The notes: a model not told the origin generated them from the letters alone. A DNA stretch of 64,000 nucleotides from Ideonella_A sp963843805 (GCA_963843805.1 CAWJLY010000007.1:1-64000); one strand, 5' to 3'; shown: positions 18,700 through 29,146, counted from the first letter of the stretch. A program made the numbers and translations.

Positions 18700-19934
18700 G
18701 CGCTTCGTGATCGGCGATGTCCGCGCGTTGCACGAACGGCGAAACGTTCTCGCCGATCTTGCCGCTGATCGAGATAGTCCGCCCACCATTGCATCAACGC
18801 GGCGCGATCCTTCAGGTAGCTCGATCGGTGATAGGCCGCCCTCACCGCATTGCGTTCGATATGCGCCAGTTGCCGCTCGATCACATCCGGCGAATGGCCG
18901 AACTCATTGGCGACGGTCGAGAACAGCGCGCGAAAGCCATGCGCCGTCGCGATGCCCTTGTAGCCCATCCGCGCCAGCGCGCTGTTCAGCGTGTTTTCGC
19001 TGATCGGCTTGCCGGGGTAATACGGGCTCGGAAAAACCAGCGGATCGTTGCCCGACAGTTCGCGCGTCGTCGCCAGCACCGCCAAGGCCTGACGGCTCAG
19101 CGGCACCAGGTGTTCGGTGCGCATCTTCATGCGCTCGGCCGGGATGCGCCATTGCGCGCCTTGCAGATCGAACTCGGCCCAACGTGCTCCGCGAAGTTCG
19201 CCGGGGCGCACTGCCGTCAACATCAACAAGCGCAAGGCGTGGAGCGTGCCCGGGTAGCCATCGTAGGCTGCGAGCTTGGCCAGAAATTCGGTCAATTCCT
19301 GTTGCGGCAACGCGGCTCGGTGGGTGACCGGTCGAGGCCTCAGCAGTTCGGCGCGCAGCAGGTCCTGCACCGGATTCGTCTCGATGTATTCGTGCACGAC
19401 GGCGAAGCGGAAAACGGCCCGCACGCGTTGCAGCACCCGCCCTGCCGTATCGCTGGCGCCGCGCGCTTCGATCGCCTTGATGGCCGCGATCACATGGCGT
19501 GCCTTGATGCTCTTGATCGGCAACGAGCCGATCGGCTTGAAGATGTCGGCGACCAGGCTGTCGACCACCCTCGCCTTCGTCTCGGCGGTCCATGCGCCTT
19601 GCTGGTGTTTGACCCAGGCGCGGGCAACCGTTTCGAAGTCGTGCTCGACCTCGCGCAACACGCGTTCCTTCTCGGCCTGCCTGGATGCACTCGGGTCGAT
19701 GCCGTCGGCGACCAGCCTGCGCGCCTGGTCACGGCGCTCGCGGGCGGTCTTCAGCGTCGTGTCGGGGTAGGTGCCGAGCGACAGCCGCTTTTCCTTGCCG
19801 GCGTGGCGGTACTTGAAGCGCCACCACTTGCCGCCGCTCGGCGCCACCTCGATGTAGAGGCCGCCGGTGTCGAAGATGCGGACCGGTTTCGCTGCGGGCT
19901 CCGCCTTGCGGACCTGGATGTCGGTGAGGGGCAT
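18684..19934 (-). CDS. int: P4-type tyrosine recombinase / island integrase
   Basis: 416 residues in one frame. ATG at 19934 is chosen (AGGAG upstream, and MPLTDIQVRKAEPAAKP is the standard DUF4102 N-terminus); the open frame reaches further but lacks a site. Order: DUF4102 arm-binding domain (residues 1-85), core-binding SAM-like domain (about 100-180), catalytic domain with R in LTAVRPGELRGARW, HGFRALFSTVAN (HxxR) and the nucleophile region IERNAVRAAYHRSSYL with H and Y. All catalytic residues are present. The gene sits 180 bases from the 3' end of tRNA-Leu, the classic site for these enzymes, which suggests the accessory DNA to its left is an integrative island using the tRNA end as attB. 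Confidence 0.9.
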   Translation of the reverse strand: MPLTDIQVRKAEPAAKPVRIFDTGGLYIEVAPSGGKWWRFKYRHAGKEKRLSLGTYPDTTLKTARERRDQARRLVADGIDPSASRQAEKERVLREVEHDFETVARAWVKHQQGAWTAETKARVVDSLVADIFKPIGSLPIKSIKARHVIAAIKAIEARGASDTAGRVLQRVRAVFRFAVVHEYIETNPVQDLLRAELLRPRPVTHRAALPQQELTEFLAKLAAYDGYPGTLHALRLLMLTAVRPGELRGARWAEFDLQGAQWRIPAERMKMRTEHLVPLSRQALAVLATTRELSGNDPLVFPSPYYPGKPISENTLNSALARMGYKGIATAHGFRALFSTVANEFGHSPDVIERQLAHIERNAVRAAYHRSSYLKDRAALMQWWADYLDQRQDRRERFAVRATRGHRRSRSAYRPK

Positions 19935-20004
19935 GTTGGGGCAACTCCTGAGGGGCTCTGACCAGTTGCCCCTGAATGTTGCCCTGAAATGCGTTGGATT
20001 GCAA

Positions 20005-20095
20005 TGAGACGGTCTGAGACCACCTGATGCCGAAAAGCCCAGCATTCATGCGGCTTTCCGGCTTGTTGGTGAGACGTCGTGAGACGTCTTGAGAC
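20005..20095. repeat. Five TGAGAC words in 10-bp phase (att arm-site candidates)
   Basis: TGAGAC occurs at 20005, 20015, 20070, 20080 and 20090. Within each cluster copies are exactly 10 bp apart, so all face the same side of the helix. They lie between the integrase start and the tRNA 3' end, where arm-type integrase or directionality-factor sites are expected. Confidence 0.65.
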
Positions 20096-20112
20096 TGCCT
20101 GAAACGTGTTCC

Positions 20113-20204
20113 TGGTGCTCGGGACGGGAATCGAACCCGTACACCCCCTTCCGGGAAGTGGCGGGTTTTAAGCCCGCTGCGTCTACCAATTCCGCCACCC
20201 GAGC
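20113..20204 (-). tRNA. tRNA-Leu (anticodon UAA), CCA encoded
   Basis: Reads leftward from 20204. Acceptor GCTCGGG pairs with CCCGAGC, followed by discriminator A and an encoded CCA (20113-20115). Anticodon stem GCGGG/CCCGC holds loop CTTAAAA, giving anticodon TAA. A long variable arm and a TTCGATT T-loop match class II tRNA-Leu. The 3' end faces the P4-type integrase and is the likely attachment site. Confidence 0.97.
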
Positions 20205-20294
20205 GGGTGCGCCGGGATGATAGCCGTGAGGCTGCTCGGTTCATTCCGGCCGACCCCGCCTTCAGTCGCAGTCCGAAGGGACTGACAGCGTGTC

Positions 20295-21321
20295 TCAGCC
20301 GCCGAACTGCTTGGCCGCAAACGCCCAGGCCATGCGCGATGCGTCGGGCCCCTTGGCGTCGGAGTGGTCCTTGCCGGCCGAGCCACCGCTCCATGCATGA
20401 CCAAGGCCGGCAACCGTCACCAGCGTGGCCACCGGGACGAGCCGGCGCCCGACGCGTCGCTTGTAATCGGCAACGGCCATCGGGTAGCGCTTGCCGCGTT
20501 TCACGGTGCGGGTCGGTGAGGCGGTGGCGCCGGCCGCATCGGCCCACACCCGGGTGGCGGCCTGACCGTTCTGCAGCGCCACCACATGGTCGGCGTCGCC
20601 GTGGATGACCAGCAGCGGCGGCCAGTTGGCGCTGCCGTCTGGCGGCCGCGGCCGCCAGCGGTTTGGTGGCGCGATAGCCGTGCATCGCGCCGATGGCCGA
20701 CAGCGACGAGTGCGCCGTGCCCGGCGGGATGCCGGAATGCATCACCACGGCCTTGAAGCGATCGGGGTAGCGGGTGGCCAGCAAGGCGGCCATGCTGGCG
20801 CCGGCGGACAGCCCGGCGATGGCGATGCGGTCGCGGTCCACCGGGTGCAGCAGGCAGGCCTGGTCGATCGCATTCATGATCAGCGCGGCTTCGCCATAGG
20901 CGCGGCCTTTGTCGGTATCGAACCAGTTCCAGCAGCCCTGGCCGTTGGCGAGCCGGGCCTGCTCGGGGTACAGGACCAGAAAGCGCTCGCGCTGGGCGAT
21001 GCGGTTCATGCGGGTGCTGGCGGCAAAGGTGTTGGCGTCTTGCCCGCAGCCGTGCAACATCACCATCAGCGGCAGGCGCTCGCCGAACGGGACATCGGGT
21101 GGGCTGTACAGCCGAAAGCGCCGCGTGCCGCCAACGCCGACGGCCACGCCGGGCAACCATGCACCCGCACCGGGCGGTGGTTTGCGGCTCGCCACCACCG
21201 GCTTCAGGCTGCGGGTCAGCGCGCGGCTGCCGGCGGCGGTGGCCAGGCGCGTCATCGCAACCAAGCTGCGCTCGAAAGTCTTGCTCCAACCGGGAGTGCG
21301 GGTCCGCATGCGTTTGACCAT
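20295..21321 (-). CDS. PHB depolymerase-family esterase
   Basis: An alpha/beta hydrolase of about 342 residues in the extracellular PHB depolymerase/feruloyl esterase family. Visible: oxyanion region MLHGCGQDANTFA, nucleophile GLSAGASM (GxSxG), the catalytic Asp region VIHGDADHVV, and GLGHAWSGG (His). A frame break near 20640 lies where C and A both complete an Ala codon; without one base the two halves join as AAAADGSANWPPLLVIHGDAD. Start ATG 21321 or 21309, neither with a strong ribosome site. No clear signal peptide, but a basic N-terminus. It could hydrolyse short PHB oligomers or aromatic esters. The pha operon lies 18 kb away, so a functional link is only suggestive. Confidence 0.8.
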
Positions 21322-21657
21322 TGGCCGTATTTTGCGGCCCGCGGGTGGGCCTGCCGCCGCGGACCTGCAAAACGCAGTGGTTTCGCGCGCCGGTCCCACC
21401 GGCAGGCAGCCTGTGCTCCTACCTGTGGCCCCATGCGGCTTCGCGGCCCGTCGCGCCTCGACGACGCGTACGCATGGGCAGCATCGTGAGGGGTTTCAGC
21501 GCGCCAGGGCATCGCCGACACGCCAGCGGCTCTATCCTCATGACCTTGGATGGCGCCGCAGCGCTGGCCATGTCATATACCCGACTTCATCAGCCAAAAT
21601 CCCATGCAGTACGTTTCTTGTCGTGTCGTTCCGTTTTGGTGCGGAGCAGCCTGAGCC
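21322..21657. other. Divergent promoter region, no gene
   Basis: 336 bases between the divergent esterase and the type III PKS. The stretch 21560-21640 is AT-richer (CATATACCCGACTTCATCAG), and probably holds the PKS cluster promoter. No gene seen. Confidence 0.45.
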
Positions 21658-22735
21658 ATGCACATCCTGTCGGTCGGCACCGCAACACCTCCCACGCGTT
21701 ACACCAAGGCGCAATGCCTGGCCGCTTTCGAGCAATCCGACTGGTTCGGCCGCCTCGACGGTCGCTCGCACCTGATCGCGCGCACGGTGCTGCAGCGTGA
21801 CAACGGCATCGAGGCGCGGCGTCTGGCTGTCGACTCGCTGGCGGATGTCTTCACGATCGACCCGAATACGCTGGCCCAGCGCTTTCTGGCTCATGCACCG
21901 GCGCTGGCGGCACAAGCGGGCGACAAGGCGCTGGCCAACAGCGGCCTGGCGGCAAAACAGATCGACGCGGTGGTGGTCAGCACCTGCACCGGCTACCTGT
22001 GCCCGGGCCTGTCGGGCCATGTGGTCGAGCGCCTGGGGCTGCGCGCCGATGTGCAGGCCTTCGATCTGGTCGGCCAGGGTTGTGCCGCGGCGCTGCCCAA
22101 CCTGATGCTGGGCAAGGCGTTGCTGGGCGGTGGTGACGCCCAGGGCGGCAGCGCCCAGCATGTGTTGTCGATCTGTGTCGAGGTCAGCAGCGCGGCGATG
22201 TACCTGGACAACGACCCGGGTGTGCTGATCAGCGCCTGCCTGTTCGGCGACGGTGCGGGCGCGGCGGTGCTGTCGCGCCAGCCCGCCACCGGAGCCGGCC
22301 GGCGCATCGAGTGGAAAGACAGCACCTCGCTGGTCGAGCCGGCCGAGCGCGCCGCCTTGATGTTCGAGCAGCGCGACGGCATGTTGCGCAACATCCTGAC
22401 CCGCGGCGTGCCGGCGCTGGCGGCCGACTACGCGCAGCGCGTGCTCGGCACGGTGCTGGGCCGCGCCGGCCTGCACCAGGGGCGACATCGGCCAGTGGAT
22501 CATGCATGCCGGCGGCCGCGATGTGCTGCAGGCGCTCGAGCGGCGGCTCGAACTGGAGCCGGCCGCCTTGCGCTACAGCGCGGCGATGCTGCGCGAATAC
22601 GGCAACCTGTCGAGCGCATTTGTCTATTTCGTCCTCGAAGCCGCGCTGGCCGATGACGCGGCCGCCGGCTGGTGGTGGCTGTCGTCGTTCGGTGCCGGCT
22701 TCAGCTGCCACGGCGCGCTGCTGGAGGTGCAGTGA
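21658..22735 (+). CDS. Type III polyketide synthase (chalcone synthase-like)
   Basis: A ketosynthase dimer subunit of about 358 residues that would extend an acyl starter with malonyl-CoA and cyclise it to a resorcinol or pyrone. Catalytic Cys is in FDLVGQGCAAALPNL, His in WIMHAGGRDV, Asn in YGNLSSAFV; all three are present. A thiolase-fold C-terminus ends GAGFSCHGALLEVQ. The frame breaks at 22482/22483, where G and C each complete a Gly codon before Asp; one base too many explains it. First gene of a five-gene run with almost no spacing. The product is probably an alkyl- or aryl-resorcinol type lipid, given the ACP and ketosynthase that follow, but this is inference from family and context. 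Confidence 0.85.
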
Positions 22736-22737
22736 CG

Positions 22738-23527
22738 ATGCCGCGGGTGGTGGCCGCCGAAACACTCGACCACCTGCCACCCGACGACCCGGCGGCGCAG
22801 CGCTCGCGGCGTGATCTGGTGCGGGTGCATCGGGCGATGGGCACTCGGTCGATCTTGAGCAGCGGCTGGCGCGCGCTGTTGCCGCCCATGTTGCCGCCAC
22901 CGCGTGGCCAGACCGACACCTTGCGGATCCTGGAACTCGGCGCCGGCGACGGCACGCTGCTGCTTGGCCTGGCGCGTTTGCTCGCCCCCAGCTGGCCGCG
23001 CGTCAGGCTGACGCTGCTCGACCGCCAGGCGATCGTCAGCCCGGCAACGATTGACGCCTATGCCGCGCTGGGTTGGCAGGTGCAGGTGCAGGCGAGCGAT
23101 GTGCTGGACTGGGCCGCGCCGGCTGCGCCACCGGCAAACGGCGCGGCGCCCCCGCAACGCTGGGACCTGATCACCACCAGCTTGTTCCTGCATCACTTCG
23201 AAGGCGCGCCATTGCAGCGCCTGCTGGCCGCCGTGGCGGCGCGCAGCGGGCGCTTCTTTGCCTGCGAGCCGCGGCGCAATTGGTTGGCACTGACGGGCAG
23301 CCATCTGATCGGTGCAATCGGTGCCAACGCGGTGACCCGTGAAGATGCCGTGTTGAGCGTGCACGCCGGCTTTTGTGGCAGCGAGATGACCGACCAATGG
23401 CCCGAGCCGCAGCAGCGCCTGGCAGCTGCGCGAATACCAGGCCGGCCTGTTCAGCCATTGTTTCAGCGCGCGGCACGCCAACGCCGCGGGCGGCACGCCT
23501 GATGACGATGCCGATGACGACGGCTGA
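22738..23527 (+). CDS. Class I SAM-dependent methyltransferase
   Basis: About 262 residues. Motif I is clear (LRILELGAGDGTLLLGLARL), followed by an acidic LTLLDRQ strand and WDLITTSLFLHHF (motif IV/post-I). It starts two bases after the PKS stop, so it is in the same transcript. The C-terminus changes frame near 23418; the restored reading (WQLREYQAGLFSHCFSARHA) ends at 23527, overlapping the next gene. The likely role is methylating the PKS product, on O or C. Substrate not shown. Confidence 0.8.
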
Positions 23528-24864
23528 CGCCGCGACGCGGTTCGACGCCGTCATCGTCGGCGCCGGGCCTGGCGGGATCGGCGACCGCCATCACGCTGGC
23601 GCGCGCCGGCTGGTCGGTCGCATTGATCGAGCGGCAGCGCTTTCCGCGCCGCAAGGTGTGCGGCGAATGCATCGCGGCCAGCAACCTGCCGCTGCTGCAC
23701 GCACTGGGCATCGGCGAAACCTTCGACGCGCTGGCTGGCGCGCACGCTGCGACAAGTCACGCTTGCTGCGCGGCGGCGATGCGGTTACTGCCGATCTGCC
23801 GGCGGCTGCACACGACGCGGTTTCCATGGGGCCGTGCGCTGGGCCGCGAAATACTGGACGGCTTGTTGCTGCAACAGGCGCGCGACGCCGGCGCGGCGGT
23901 ATTTCAGCCGTGGGCGGTGCGGCGGATCAGCGGTCAGGCGGGGCAATGGCAGTGCGAGTTGCGCGCCGTCGAAACCTCGGCGATGCTGAGCCTGCACGCG
24001 CGCGGTGGTGATCGACGCCCATGGTTCGTGGGAAGACCTGCCGGCCGATCGCCCGCAGCGCCGGCAGGCCCGCAGCGCGTGCCGATCTGTTGGCATTCAA
24101 GGCCAATTTCAGAGGCGCGGCGCTTGCCGAGGGCGCGATCAGCGTGTTGGCCTGGATGGAGGCTACGGTGGCATGGTGGTGGCCGATGGCGGCGTGATGA
24201 CCCTGGCCTGCTGCATCCGCCGCGACCGCCTGGCCGCGCTGCGCGCAGCCGCGCCGGGCGCAACGTGCCGGCGACGCGGTCGAAGCCTGGCTGCAGCACG
24301 CACAACAACGGCGTGCGGCGCGCCTTGCAAGGCGCCGAGCGCGACGGGCCGTGGCTCAGCTCGGGGCCGCTCGACCCCGGCATTCGAATCAGCGCGAGCG
24401 ACACCGATCTTCCGGGTCGGCAATGCGGCCGGCGAAGCCCATCCGATCCTCGGCGAAGGCATGAGCATGGCGCTGCAATCGGCCGCACTGCTGTGCGAAC
24501 GTCTGACCGCGCAGGCAGGGCGTGCCCGATGCCGCGCGACAGGCGGCGATCCAGCAGCGCTATGCAGCCGACTGGCGCCGCACATTCGCGCCGCGGCTGC
24601 GGCTGGCCGCGCTGTTTGCCCATGCCGCGATGCGGCCCGGCCTCGCATCGTCGATGATGCGCGCTGTGCCGGCTGTGGCCCGGCCTGCTGACACAGGGCG
24701 CCCGCTGGGGCGGCAAGGTTCGCCTGATCGACGCGACGCGCCGCACCAGCGATGGCCGACGCGCCGATCACGCCAGATCGCCCGACACCCGCCCCATCAC
24801 TGGCACCCAAGCTGACACCCAAGCAGTCACACAAGCAGGCCCACAATCCAGCCCACACCCATGA
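23502..24864 (+). CDS. FAD-dependent oxidoreductase (geranylgeranyl reductase/UbiH-like)
   Basis: About 450 residues after frame repair. N-terminal Rossmann FAD site VIVGAGPGGSATAITLARAGWSVALIER, with the RRKVCGECI motif near residue 48 typical of GGR-like flavoproteins, then the second FAD block RVGNAAGEAHPILGEGMSMALQSA. At least eight breaks occur; most sit where two adjacent bases both complete the same residue (Gly at 23576/23577, Arg near 24004, Ala near 24387, Ala near 24511). One near 24150 looks like a base loss. Start is one of three close ATGs (23502, 23508, 23514). It ends in an ATGA overlap with the ACP gene. It could hydroxylate or reduce the polyketide product. Confidence 0.8.
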
Positions 24865-25165
24865 CCGATACCTTCGAGCGGCTGACCGCCATCCTGATCA
24901 AGGACTACAAGCTGAGCGCCGACAAGCTGACGCCCGACGCCCCGCTGGAAGCGCTGGGCATCGATTCGCTGGGCACCGTGGAGCTGTTGTGGAGCGTCGA
25001 GGACGCCTTCAAGATCAAGCTGCCGACCGAGCCGGTGCCGCTCACCACGCTCGGCGACGTGGTGGCGTATGTCGATCGACTGATCGCCGAGCAAGCGGCG
25101 GCCCCGAGCACCTGCCGAAAGCCGCTGCCATTGCGAAACCGACGCCTGACGCGCCGCCGGCATGA
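24861..25165 (+). CDS. Acyl carrier protein
   Basis: A protein of about 100 residues with the phosphopantetheine attachment site LGIDSLGTVELLW (Ser about residue 37) in a normal ACP helical frame. The last 20 residues, after EQAAA, are reached by a break near 25100 and give an Ala/Pro/Lys-rich tail ending DAPPA. Both ends overlap neighbours by ATGA, showing tight coupling to the flavoprotein and ketosynthase. It probably carries the acyl chain made by the next gene's product, handed on as starter to the type III PKS. Confidence 0.9.
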
Positions 25166-26395
25166 GGCGGGTCGCGGTCAGCGGCATCGGCATCGTTTCG
25201 CCACTCGGCAACAACACCGCCGATGTGTGGGCCGCGGCACGCGCCGGCCGGTCGGGCATCCGCCGCCTCGACATCGCCGTTTGCGCGCGGCTGAGCGCAC
25301 CGATCGCGGCCACCGCCAGCTTCAGTGACTGCCCGGGGCTCGACGCCATCAAGGCGCGCATGCTCGATCGTTTCAGCCTGATGGCGCTGGCCACCGCCAA
25401 CCAGGCGGTGCAGGCGTCGAACGGTGCCTTGATCGATCTCGATCGCAACCGCGTCGGCGTCTTTGTCGGTACCGGGATGGGCGGGACGCTGTCGATGGAC
25501 AGCGGCTACCAGACGCTGTATGGCGAGCAATCCGACCGCATCAAGCCGTTCACGGTGCTGATGGGCATGCACAACGCAGCCGCCGCCTGGATCGGCATCG
25601 AGCACGGGCTGCACGGGCCGAACATGACCTATTCGACCGCCTGCTCGTCGTCGACGGTGGCAATCGGCGAGGCCTGGCTGCGGGTGGCACGTGGCGAGCT
25701 CGACGTGGCAATCGCCGGTGGCGCAGAGGCGCCGTTGTCGCCCGGCTCGCTGAAGGCCTGGGAGGCGTTGCACACGGTGGCAACGATGGATGCCGACGAG
25801 CCGTCGGCGTCGTGCCGGCCATTCTCGAAAAACCGCAGCGGCATGGTGCTCGGCGAAGGTGCGGCGATGCTGGTGCTGGAACCCTGGGACCGCGCGCTGG
25901 CACGCGGCGCCACCATCCTTGGCGAAATCCTCGGCTACGGCCAATCCAACGATGCCAGCCACATCACGCGGCCGAGCGTCGAGGGCCAGGCCGCAGCGAT
26001 GGATGCGGCGCTGCGCGCAGCGGGCGTGGAGCCCGCAAGCGGTCGACGCGATCAATGCACACGGCACCGGCACGCTGGCCAACGACAAGGCCGAGACCGC
26101 GGCGATCCGCGCGGTCTTCGGCGAGCGCGCCGCACAGATCCCGATCAGCGCCACCAAGGCGATCCACGGCCACCTGCTCGGCGCCGCCGGCGCACTCGAA
26201 TGTGTGTTGTCGCTGCTGGCAATGGCGCACCGCGTGGCGCTGCCCACCATGCACCTGACGCAGCCCGACCCGGACTGCGACCTCGACTATGTGGCCAATC
26301 AGGCACGCGACGGTGTGGCCGCCCGCGTCATGCTGTCCAACTCGTTCGCGTTCGGCGGTACCAACGCGGTGCTGGTGCTGGGGGCGGCTGTCCAT
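25162..26395 (+). CDS. Beta-ketoacyl-ACP synthase (KAS II/FabF-like), fused at its 3' end
   Basis: About 410 residues. Catalytic Cys in YSTACSSSTVAIGEAW, His in NAHGTGTLANDK, second His in KAIHGHLLGAAG, and the closing GGTNAVLVLG. A break at 26034/26035 (C then G after CC, both Pro) is repaired to give a complete domain. There is no stop where the family ends: the frame runs on from about 26390 through the antisense of the esterase gene up to 26956. The gene's 3' end thus appears joined to foreign sequence. It would elongate an ACP-bound acyl chain for this cluster. Genes that normally follow (thioesterase, ketoreductase or similar) may have been lost at the junction. Confidence 0.85.
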
Positions 26396-27023
26396 CATGT
26401 CAGCGCGTGTGAGTGGAGCCGTCTCGCGCATGCAGCTGGTAGCTCGCGTGTATCGAAAGCCGGGCGCGATGACCGGGTAGACCAGCAGTTGCAGTGCGAT
26501 GGCGGGCCCGGCATGGTCACGAGCTTCGAGCGCCACGCCGATCGCCAGATGGGCGCCGGCGCTGTCGCCACCCACGGCGATCCGCGCCGCATCGATATCG
26601 AACCCCTGGGCCTTTTCGGCCAGCCACTGCAACGCCGCGTAACCATCGTCGTTGGGCGCCGGCCAGGGGCTTTCCGGCGGGCGCCGGTAGTGCACGCTGG
26701 CGACCACGATGCCGGCATCCGCAGCCAGGCTGGCGCATACGCCGTCGTGCGTCGCCACGCTGCCGGCCACCGAGCCGCCGCCATGCAGATACAGAAGGGC
26801 CGGCAGCCGGCACGGCACGAGGACGATAGATGCGCACCAGCAGTTCGCGCCCGGGCAGCACCAGCCAGTGATCGGTGCGAACCACCTCGTCGGGCTGGCC
26901 CGGAAAGCGGCGGGCAACCGCTTCCATGCGGGCGCGCCGGGCATCCGGCGACTTGACGGCCGGCCAGGGTTCGGCCGACGCGACCTGCGCGTTGAAGGCA
27001 TCGAGTTCAGCATCGACAGGCAT
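26396..27023 (-). pseudogene. Alpha/beta hydrolase (hormone-sensitive lipase family), 3' truncated
   Basis: Starts at 27023 (MPVDAELDAFNAQVASAE). HSL-family marks are LYLHGGGSVAG (oxyanion) and VGGDSAGAHLAIG (nucleophile Ser), then YPVIAPGFRYTRAT and LTRADM. At that point the family still needs about 100 residues with the catalytic Asp and His, but the sequence becomes the antisense of the ketosynthase end. So this esterase lacks two of three catalytic residues and should be inactive. One repairable break lies near 26810 (T and G, both Ala). It shares strand and spacing with the Ldh2-DctP genes, so it was probably the third gene of that operon. Confidence 0.8.
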
Positions 27024-27079
27024 CAGCGACTGTACCGCTGCATGGCCGACATCGGGCTGTCCATCGGCACGGCCGCTCA

Positions 27080-28154
27080 CTACCAGGCTGCCGGCATGGC
27101 CACGCCGCGCGCCTGCGCGACGGCGGCGATATCGGCCAGACATTGTTCGTTCAATGGAATGCCTTCGGCGCTGAACCGCCGCTCGAGGTCGGCTTCCATT
27201 TCGCCCGGCACATAAAGCCGCTCGGTGCCGACCGCGCGTCGGCTTTCGTGCACGCCGCGGACCACGCCGTCGACCCGCGCCTTGAATTGCTCGACCGGCA
27301 GAGAAAGCGGCGACGTCGATGGCCAGGAAGAACTGCCCGTCCGCACCGGCCACCGCGCCGTCGACCATGTTGCCCGACTCGAGCCCGTAGGCCGCGCCGG
27401 ACAGCAGGCTTGCCAGCATTCCCGTCATCATGGCCAGGCCCACGCCCTTGAAATCACCGATCGGACGGATCAGCCCTTCCAGGGCCGTCGCCGCATCGAT
27501 TGTCGGCATGCCGTCGGCATCGAAAGCCCAGCCTTCGGGCAAGGCCAGACCCTTCTGCAGGTAGATGCGCATCTTGCCGTGGGCTGTCGCGCCGAAGGCG
27601 ATGTCGAGCACCGGCGAACATTCGTCAGCCGCCGGCAGCGCAATCGCCAATGGGTTGATGCCGACGATCTTGTCGCGCCCGCCCCAGGGCGCCATGGTCG
27701 GCAGCGCATTGGTCATCGCGATGCCGATCATGTCGCGCGCCAAGGCCATGCGGGCGTAGTGATCCATCGCGCCACAATGATTGCTGCCGCGCAGCGCCGC
27801 AGCGCCGATGCCGAAACGGCCGGCCGCGTCGATGGCCTTGTCCATCGCAAACGTTCCGCCGATCTGGCCCATGCTATTGCCGCCATCGACGACCAGCACC
27901 GCACCACGCGAGTTGACGACGGTCGGCACCCCTTTTGGGTCGACTCCGCCGCCACACAGCTTGGCCACGTAATCGGGCACCCTCATCACACCGTGCGAGT
28001 GGATGCCGCGCAGATCGCTTTCGACCAGGCTTGCGGCCAGCAGGCCCGCATCGTGCGTGGACATGGTGCAGCTGGCGAATATCGCGGCCACGACCTCGTT
28101 GAGTTGAGCGGCGCCGATGCGGCGCTCGCCTTCGATTCCGGGATAGAGGGCCAC
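27080..28154 (-). CDS. Ldh2/MDH2-family NAD(P)-dependent dehydrogenase
   Basis: About 358 residues in the malate/L-lactate/ureidoglycolate dehydrogenase (type 2) family. Hallmarks: LVESDLRGIHSHGVMRVPDYV near the N-terminus, GSNHCGAMDHYARMA (His active site), TNALPTMAPWGG, and GFDFKGVG-like GDFKGVGLAMM. A break at 27302/27303 (C and T, both Phe) is repaired. Start GTG at 28154. It would oxidise a 2-hydroxy acid to a 2-oxo acid. The adjacent TRAP binding protein and FadR-type regulator suggest uptake and oxidation of a carboxylic acid, with a GntR switch. Confidence 0.85.
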
Positions 28155-28173
28155 CAGGTGTCCTGTGCCGCAA

Positions 28174-29146
28174 TCAGCGGATCGCCTGCACCTTCTGGTA
28201 TTGCTCGGGCGTCCACGGCAGGTTGGGTGCCTGCAGCGATTTCGCCATCGCCTCCTGGAAGGGCTTGCGATCGACCTTGATCACATTGACGCCGTACTTG
28301 GTCGTGAACTCGGTGGCCAGCTGCGCCTCGGCAGCGCGAACGTCGTCGGATATCTTGACCGCCGCCTCCTGGTAGACATTCTGGAACGCCTTGCGATCGT
28401 CGGCAGACAACTTTTGCCAGGTTGTCGGCGATGCCAGCACGACCAGGCTGTCGGTCATGTGCGCGGTCAGCGCGATATTCTTGTTGACCTCGTAGAAGCG
28501 CTTGGCCAGGATGGTGGGCAAGGGATTTTCCTGGCCGTCGACCGTGCCGTTCTGCAGCGCCAGATAGACCTCGGCAAAGGCGATCGGGGTCGGGTTGGCG
28601 CCGACCGCGCGAGGGAACATCGTGTACATAGGCGAATCCGGGGTGCGGAACTTCATTCCCTTCATGTCGGCCGGCGTGTGGATGGGCTTGTTGGCGGTGA
28701 CCTGCCGCTCACCGTAATAGACCAGGCCCAATACCTGGTTGCCGGTCTTGGCGGTGTAGGCGCTGCGCACCTCGCCGAACATCGGGCTTTCGCGCCATGC
28801 CTTCCAGTGGTCGAAGTCGCGAAACATGAACGGCGCGCTGGACAAGGCCATGGGGCCGTAGTCGCGGCTGGCGTAAAGGCTGCCGGTGTAGGTGAGCTGG
28901 ATGGTCCCCAGGCCGAGCCCCTGATACAGATCTTGCTCCTTGCCGAGCGACGAGGCCGGAAAGACCTGGATCTCGTAGCGGCCGTCGGTGCGCTTCTTGA
29001 TTTCGTCTGCCGCCCAGAGTGCCCATTTGTGGAAAGGCTCGGAGGACCTCATAAACATGCGCGAACTTCAGGACTTCGGCAGCCCTGCCGAGACCCGGCA
29101 TGAGGGCTGCGGCGAGTGTGAGCACCACAAGAATTCTGCGCAACAT
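28174..29146 (-). CDS. dctP: TRAP transporter substrate-binding protein (DctP family)
   Basis: About 323 residues with a Sec signal (LVVLTLAAALMPGLGRA). The mature protein begins EVLKFAHVYESSEPFHKW, typical of DctP, and includes the conserved Arg stretch MKFRTPDSPMY (carboxylate clamp) and EVYLALQNGTVDGQENPL. One break near 29054 separates signal and body. ATG 29146 follows GAGGA. The membrane subunits DctQ and DctM are not next to it; the operon runs into Ldh2 and a truncated esterase. Either they lie elsewhere or were lost at the 26.39 kb junction. Ligand probably a hydroxy acid, from the neighbour. Confidence 0.9.

Noticed and set aside
18717..19961. 414-residue plus-strand frame opposite the P4-type integrase
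   Set aside because: Antisense shadow of a clear integrase gene; no ribosome site, low-complexity Arg/Gln-rich protein.
20005..20095. CRISPR array
   Set aside because: Repeats are 6 bp with 4-bp gaps; no spacers of useful size and no cas genes in the window.
28165..29103. 312-residue plus-strand frame opposite dctP
   Set aside because: Shadow frame of dctP in GC-rich DNA with no recognisable domain.
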